From contig JAKNSD010000077.1 of assembly GCA_023525715.1 (NCBI GenBank), forward strand, positions 669,112-733,111: DNA of 64,000 nt, in the 5' to 3' direction. This document shows, piece after piece, positions 60,706 through 64,000 of this stretch. The translations under genes and the position numbers were made by a program. This stretch comes from Cichorium intybus. Its lineage: Eukaryota; Streptophyta; Magnoliopsida; Asterales; Asteraceae. Every line of letters begins with the position of its first letter. Position 1 is the stretch's first letter. The notes beneath the pieces are model-generated. The model was not told where the DNA came from and searched no databases. It saw only the letters and a program-made list of their open reading frames with translations.

Positions 60706-60789
<84 letters not shown>
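60706..60789. repeat. (TA)n tract
   Basis: Right flank of the F5 unit. Confidence 0.98.
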
Positions 60790-60792
<3 letters not shown>

Positions 60793-62097
60793 GTGTGTGT
60801 GTGTAAATTGCATATTTTTCCAAATATCACAAAAAATGCACATATACACCGTATAATAGAACTATGTAAAAAACATTTTTTTCACTCGAGAAGATAGTGT
60901 AAATGCTTTGAAGGAAGTGGTCCAAAAAGTTGTGCTTAAGCTTTCCATTTGGAAAGTGAAGATCATGTATGTTGGTGGCAGATTAACATTGTTGAAGTCA
61001 GTTTTGGGTTCTCTGCATACGTGCTGTAGGTCTATTACTCCAATGACAATTATTTCTTATCTCGAGTCTTTGAGAAAAATATCTATATAATGGATGATTT
61101 GGATGAAAGGAAAATGTCTTGGGTTTGTTGCAATAAGGTAATATCTTTAAGGCAATAAGGAGGCTGGGTGTCAGTAATAAGGAAGCTGGGTGGCAGTAAT
61201 CTTTTTGCTCATAAATGTACATTGTTGTTTAAATAAGTTTGATGGTTTCATTCCAATCCTAATGCTTACTGGGTTAGGGAGGTGAAGGTTGTTCACCGGG
61301 TGCGTGGTTGCATTGATGGTTCTTTGAGTCATCATGGTTGTTCGACTTGGATTGACAGCATGAAGGCAATGTTTTCTTTATGTGTAAAGGTAGTGGATTT
61401 TTTGCATTTTTCAAAAAGAAGGGCGGAGATCTCTCCCTCATGACTTTATGGGAAAATGTTTGGATAAGGAACTCTCCCTTTAGTATGCAATTTTTGAGAG
61501 TGTACACTTTGGAATTTGATAAGTATATCTCGATGCGGCCTAAGATGGTTTAGAATGACTATATAGATTCCTTTCGTAAAAACCTAGGGGAGGGGAGACG
61601 AACAACTGTCTCGACCTATCTTTCGCTGGATACTCTCCCTACTAGGTACAACCTTGATATCAAGGGTTTAGGCATTCCCTCCCTTCTTTAGCGCACATAT
61701 GGAGAATCATTCACATCATATCTTTAGTTGCTCTATTGTTGGGGATTTGATGGCTCGAGTGGTCAAGTGGTGAGGAGTGCATGCTCCCGTTCTCAGGTTT
61801 TGATGATTGGCTATCTTGGTTCGATGACATGTGGGTGCGCCAGATGTTGAAGGCCCATTTAGAGGATGTGTTTTATGTTTCATGGTGTTGTATTTGGAAG
61901 TTCCGTAACAACAGCTTGTTTGGCAAGAGTTTCTTGAAAAAATAGTTACCGAGTCTTATTTTTGGGTTAAAAATAAAAATAAATGTTTTGTTTAATTGGT
62001 TTGATTGCTCTGAAACCCTATAATTGTTATTCCTTAATGTGCTTGTTACTCTTGCTTCTTGTTAGCTTATATTAAAAAAAAAAATAGAAAAAAAAAA
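60790..62097 (+). mobile_element. Decayed LINE 3' part with an F6-type arm at its left end
   Basis: Positions 60790-60890 repeat the F6 inverted arm. From about 60896 the frame encodes LINE reverse-transcriptase sequence, then connection and zinc-binding remnants, a 3' UTR and an A-rich tail (62072-62097). Because the arm is joined to LINE DNA in exactly the same way as in 58848-59310, the two share an origin. Confidence 0.72.
60896..62040 (+). pseudogene. LINE ORF2 C-terminal remnant
   Basis: Begins with LSIWKVKIMYVGGRLTLLKS, then many stops and frameshifts. Recognisable later pieces are SLMTLWENVWIRNSPFS (about 61430) and STYLSLDTLPTRYNLDIKGL (about 61610), the start of the zinc-binding domain. 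Too damaged to function. Confidence 0.75.
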
Positions 62098-62639
62098 CTT
62101 GTATTAAAATCCACATGTTTTGCATGATTAGGTTGAAACGTGAATTGCCACCTACGGTCCGGTTCGTTGATCCTATATTTATGTTCTTTTTTATTATCTG
62201 AAACCTTATCTTCTTTTATCATATTATATAAACATGACAAATAATTTTTTATCTGTTTTTATAATTAAGATGTATTAAATTAATAATATTTGAAAATGTT
62301 GGGAGTGGAGACGCTTATGTATGTCAAAACAACCTTCCTAGAAAGTGGCAATCAAAAAAGAATGCCCCAAACACATCTCAAAAGCCACTCACCCAATAAG
62401 ACGGAGGGTGATGACACCCAATTACATTTATAATAATGTGGGAGCCCAGAAAATAATTAAATAAGAGGAAGATTAAACTTTTTAGAATTATTCTATTTAT
62501 TAAATTGCGTGGTTTTGGACCCTGTTACACAGCATTTTTATGGTTTTCCTTTTTTGGGTCTATGAATTTTTAAGTGCGACCGGTTTTGGGGATTTTTCCG
62601 TTTTTTTTTCTTTCGGTGTCACACGTGTTCTTTGTTTGA
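62098..62639. other. Intergenic DNA with few repeats
   Basis: No element ends or long frames. A G-box-like ACACGTGT lies at 62622-62629, ahead of the possible gene start to the right. Confidence 0.45.
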
Positions 62640-63282
62640 GGTTTTAACTTGGATACTTAACGTTTCATCTACCATTCATTGTCGGTCGACTGCCTCTTAC
62701 GCCGCTGTGGTGAATTCCCGTTGTTACTGCGTTCTCCCGCCGCTTGATCTTCTGTTGCTTCTTTGCATGTGGGTGTCTTCTCTTCTTTCAGTCGGTTGCA
62801 TCGCTTTCGTTGCCCCTCAGTCGAATTTTTGTCTCCATTTCCTTTATCGTCTCCACCAGCAGGCACACGCCAAACGAACTCGCCGTTCTCAGCCGTAAAC
62901 GGTGGCGCTTACGTGGATCCAGTTTGGATTCGTTTCCTTCATGTATCCACCGCTTCATCCTCTCGGTTTGTCTCCATCTCTCTCTACACGCCCTTTCTCC
63001 CACCGCTTCACCGGCGCTTTCGATTTCTCTCTCTTTCTTCTTCTCGATCGAACAATATGCCTAAACTGAGCTATAAATCAGAACAAAAAAAAAGCCAAAT
63101 CCACTTCGAAATCCAAACCGTCGATACAAATTCGGCACCGGAACCGCCTGGGATCGAGAGAAAGAGAAGTCTAGGTCAACCCTTGTGTGGGTTATCGAAA
63201 GAAGCTTGCCTCGCTTTATCCTCAAAATTGAATAAACCCTAATTCTGCTCCGAAGACCACAAACTATCGCAATCTGCACCGG
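62640..63282 (+). other. Possible first exon / 5' UTR of a host gene running off the window
   Basis: A sharp rise in GC and a C/T-rich composition (CTTTCTC, CTCTCTCT) typical of plant leaders, ending at a good donor ACCG/GTAATTATT (about 63282). A matching acceptor is GATGCAG/GC at 63445. The plus frame 62763-63242 (159 residues, Ser/Arg-rich) resembles no family I know. The overlapping minus frames are similarly unconvincing. It could also be an unrecognised element. Confidence 0.3.
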
Positions 63283-64000
63283 TAATTATTTTCGAACATA
63301 ATTTAGTTTATATCTATAAGTTATATACCTTGTGCAAATTACAGCAGCATGTTGTAAATTCCAGAACAGTTATCAAAGAATTGATTATGGGATTTTGGCT
63401 TTTGTAAAGCTACTGATTAATGTAATTTGTTTATGTGGATGCAGGCTTTTTAACCTCGTAATGTAATTAGAACTTTGACGTGTTGGTTAGACCTAAATGC
63501 TACCATTCAGGTTTCATTACTTACCCAATTATGCTCATCGTAACTTATCTTATTAGACATAATATTTATTTTTAATTATAAATTTACTTAATTGTTGTTG
63601 TCTACCGTGAGATTAGGTATAAATGTTTTGAATAGTTATGTGGGCTTCATGTTGGAAATTAAGAATGATATTTTGATCCCTTGAATATCGGAAGTGAAAA
63701 ACTAAGAGCAGTTACAAGAATGCTAATGTAACAATCAAAATCTAGGACATATTATGTTAGAAGGAATCCTGCAACCGGCCTGGACCTTCTGAGACTTTGA
63801 TTTTGCCATAATACCTTGTCAGGTATAATCTTTAATTCTTATTTAGTTTGAACTTTATTAAACCAGTAAATTCGGTTGCTATTTAATGCAAAAATTGGGT
63901 TCATTGACTTACTTATATTAACATGTGAACCTGAATTTGTATTCTATGCAACCACAAGGAGCAGCAGTTCATAACTTTGTGATCCAGCTGGCACTTTCTA
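63283..64000 (+). other. Possible introns and noncoding exons
   Basis: AT-rich with donor/acceptor-like sites (donor 63283, acceptor 63445, another CATTCAG at about 63511). No coding frame is recognised before the window ends. Confidence 0.25.

Noticed and set aside
62763..63242. 159-residue frame as a coding gene
   Set aside because: Composition and neighbouring splice-like signals fit a transcript leader better; no family resemblance.

Overview
This is a repeat-dominated stretch of a higher-plant nuclear genome. The evidence is Ty1/copia, Ty3/gypsy (Athila-like and probable Tekay-type chromovirus) and L1-type LINE remnants, hAT-like short elements, very long (TA)n tracts and an initiator-Met-tRNA primer site. 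The element types resemble those common in Asteraceae such as lettuce; that is inference only. I find no intact host protein-coding gene. The only long open frames belong to retroelements: an Athila-type ORF at 722-2068 and a LINE reverse transcriptase at 38862-41069.

Layout. (1) 1-5105: 3' part of an Athila-like element: repeat-rich leader, ORF, 3' LTR. (2) 5106-27515 (copy A) and 31489-49188 (copy B): a direct segmental duplication of nested transposons, clearly alignable by eye. It starts in a decayed copia element (Copia-1), then carries a reverse-strand copia (Copia-2), a hAT-like element, a chain of TA-bracketed elements and a low-copy-looking segment. Lineage-specific insertions separate the copies. 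Copy A has the Athila element at its left edge, a 3.5-kb solo LTR (9802-13320) and a second solo LTR (20875-23364). Copy B has a LINE (38761-41335) and a LINE fragment (42795-43127). Two of these have perfect target-site duplications and an intact empty site in the other copy. (3) 27516-31488: short elements, a LINE fragment and the Copia-1 5' LTR, primer-binding site and gag. (4) 49189-54743: a separate plus-strand Copia-2 derivative with gag remnant, long noncoding body, polypurine tract and LTR. (5) 54744-60789: a chain of four TIR-bearing units separated by (TA)n. (6) 60790-62097: a decayed LINE 3' end. (7) 62098-64000: low-repeat sequence that may hold the 5' end of a host gene running off the window.

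The most interesting signal is a group of elements nearly always bracketed by (TA)n on both sides. They have related terminal inverted repeats, with an AGG(A/T)TC-like motif a few bases from the TA tract and then spaced GAGAAC/GGAAC-type repeats. Each family has its own internal array of short palindromes or direct motifs. One (54853-57460) carries, on the minus strand, two exons and an intact intron resembling the EF-hand region of a plant NADPH oxidase (Rboh) gene; another (58848-59310) carries a LINE reverse-transcriptase fragment between roughly 85-bp inverted repeats. No transposase was recognised. All A/B alignments were done by eye.
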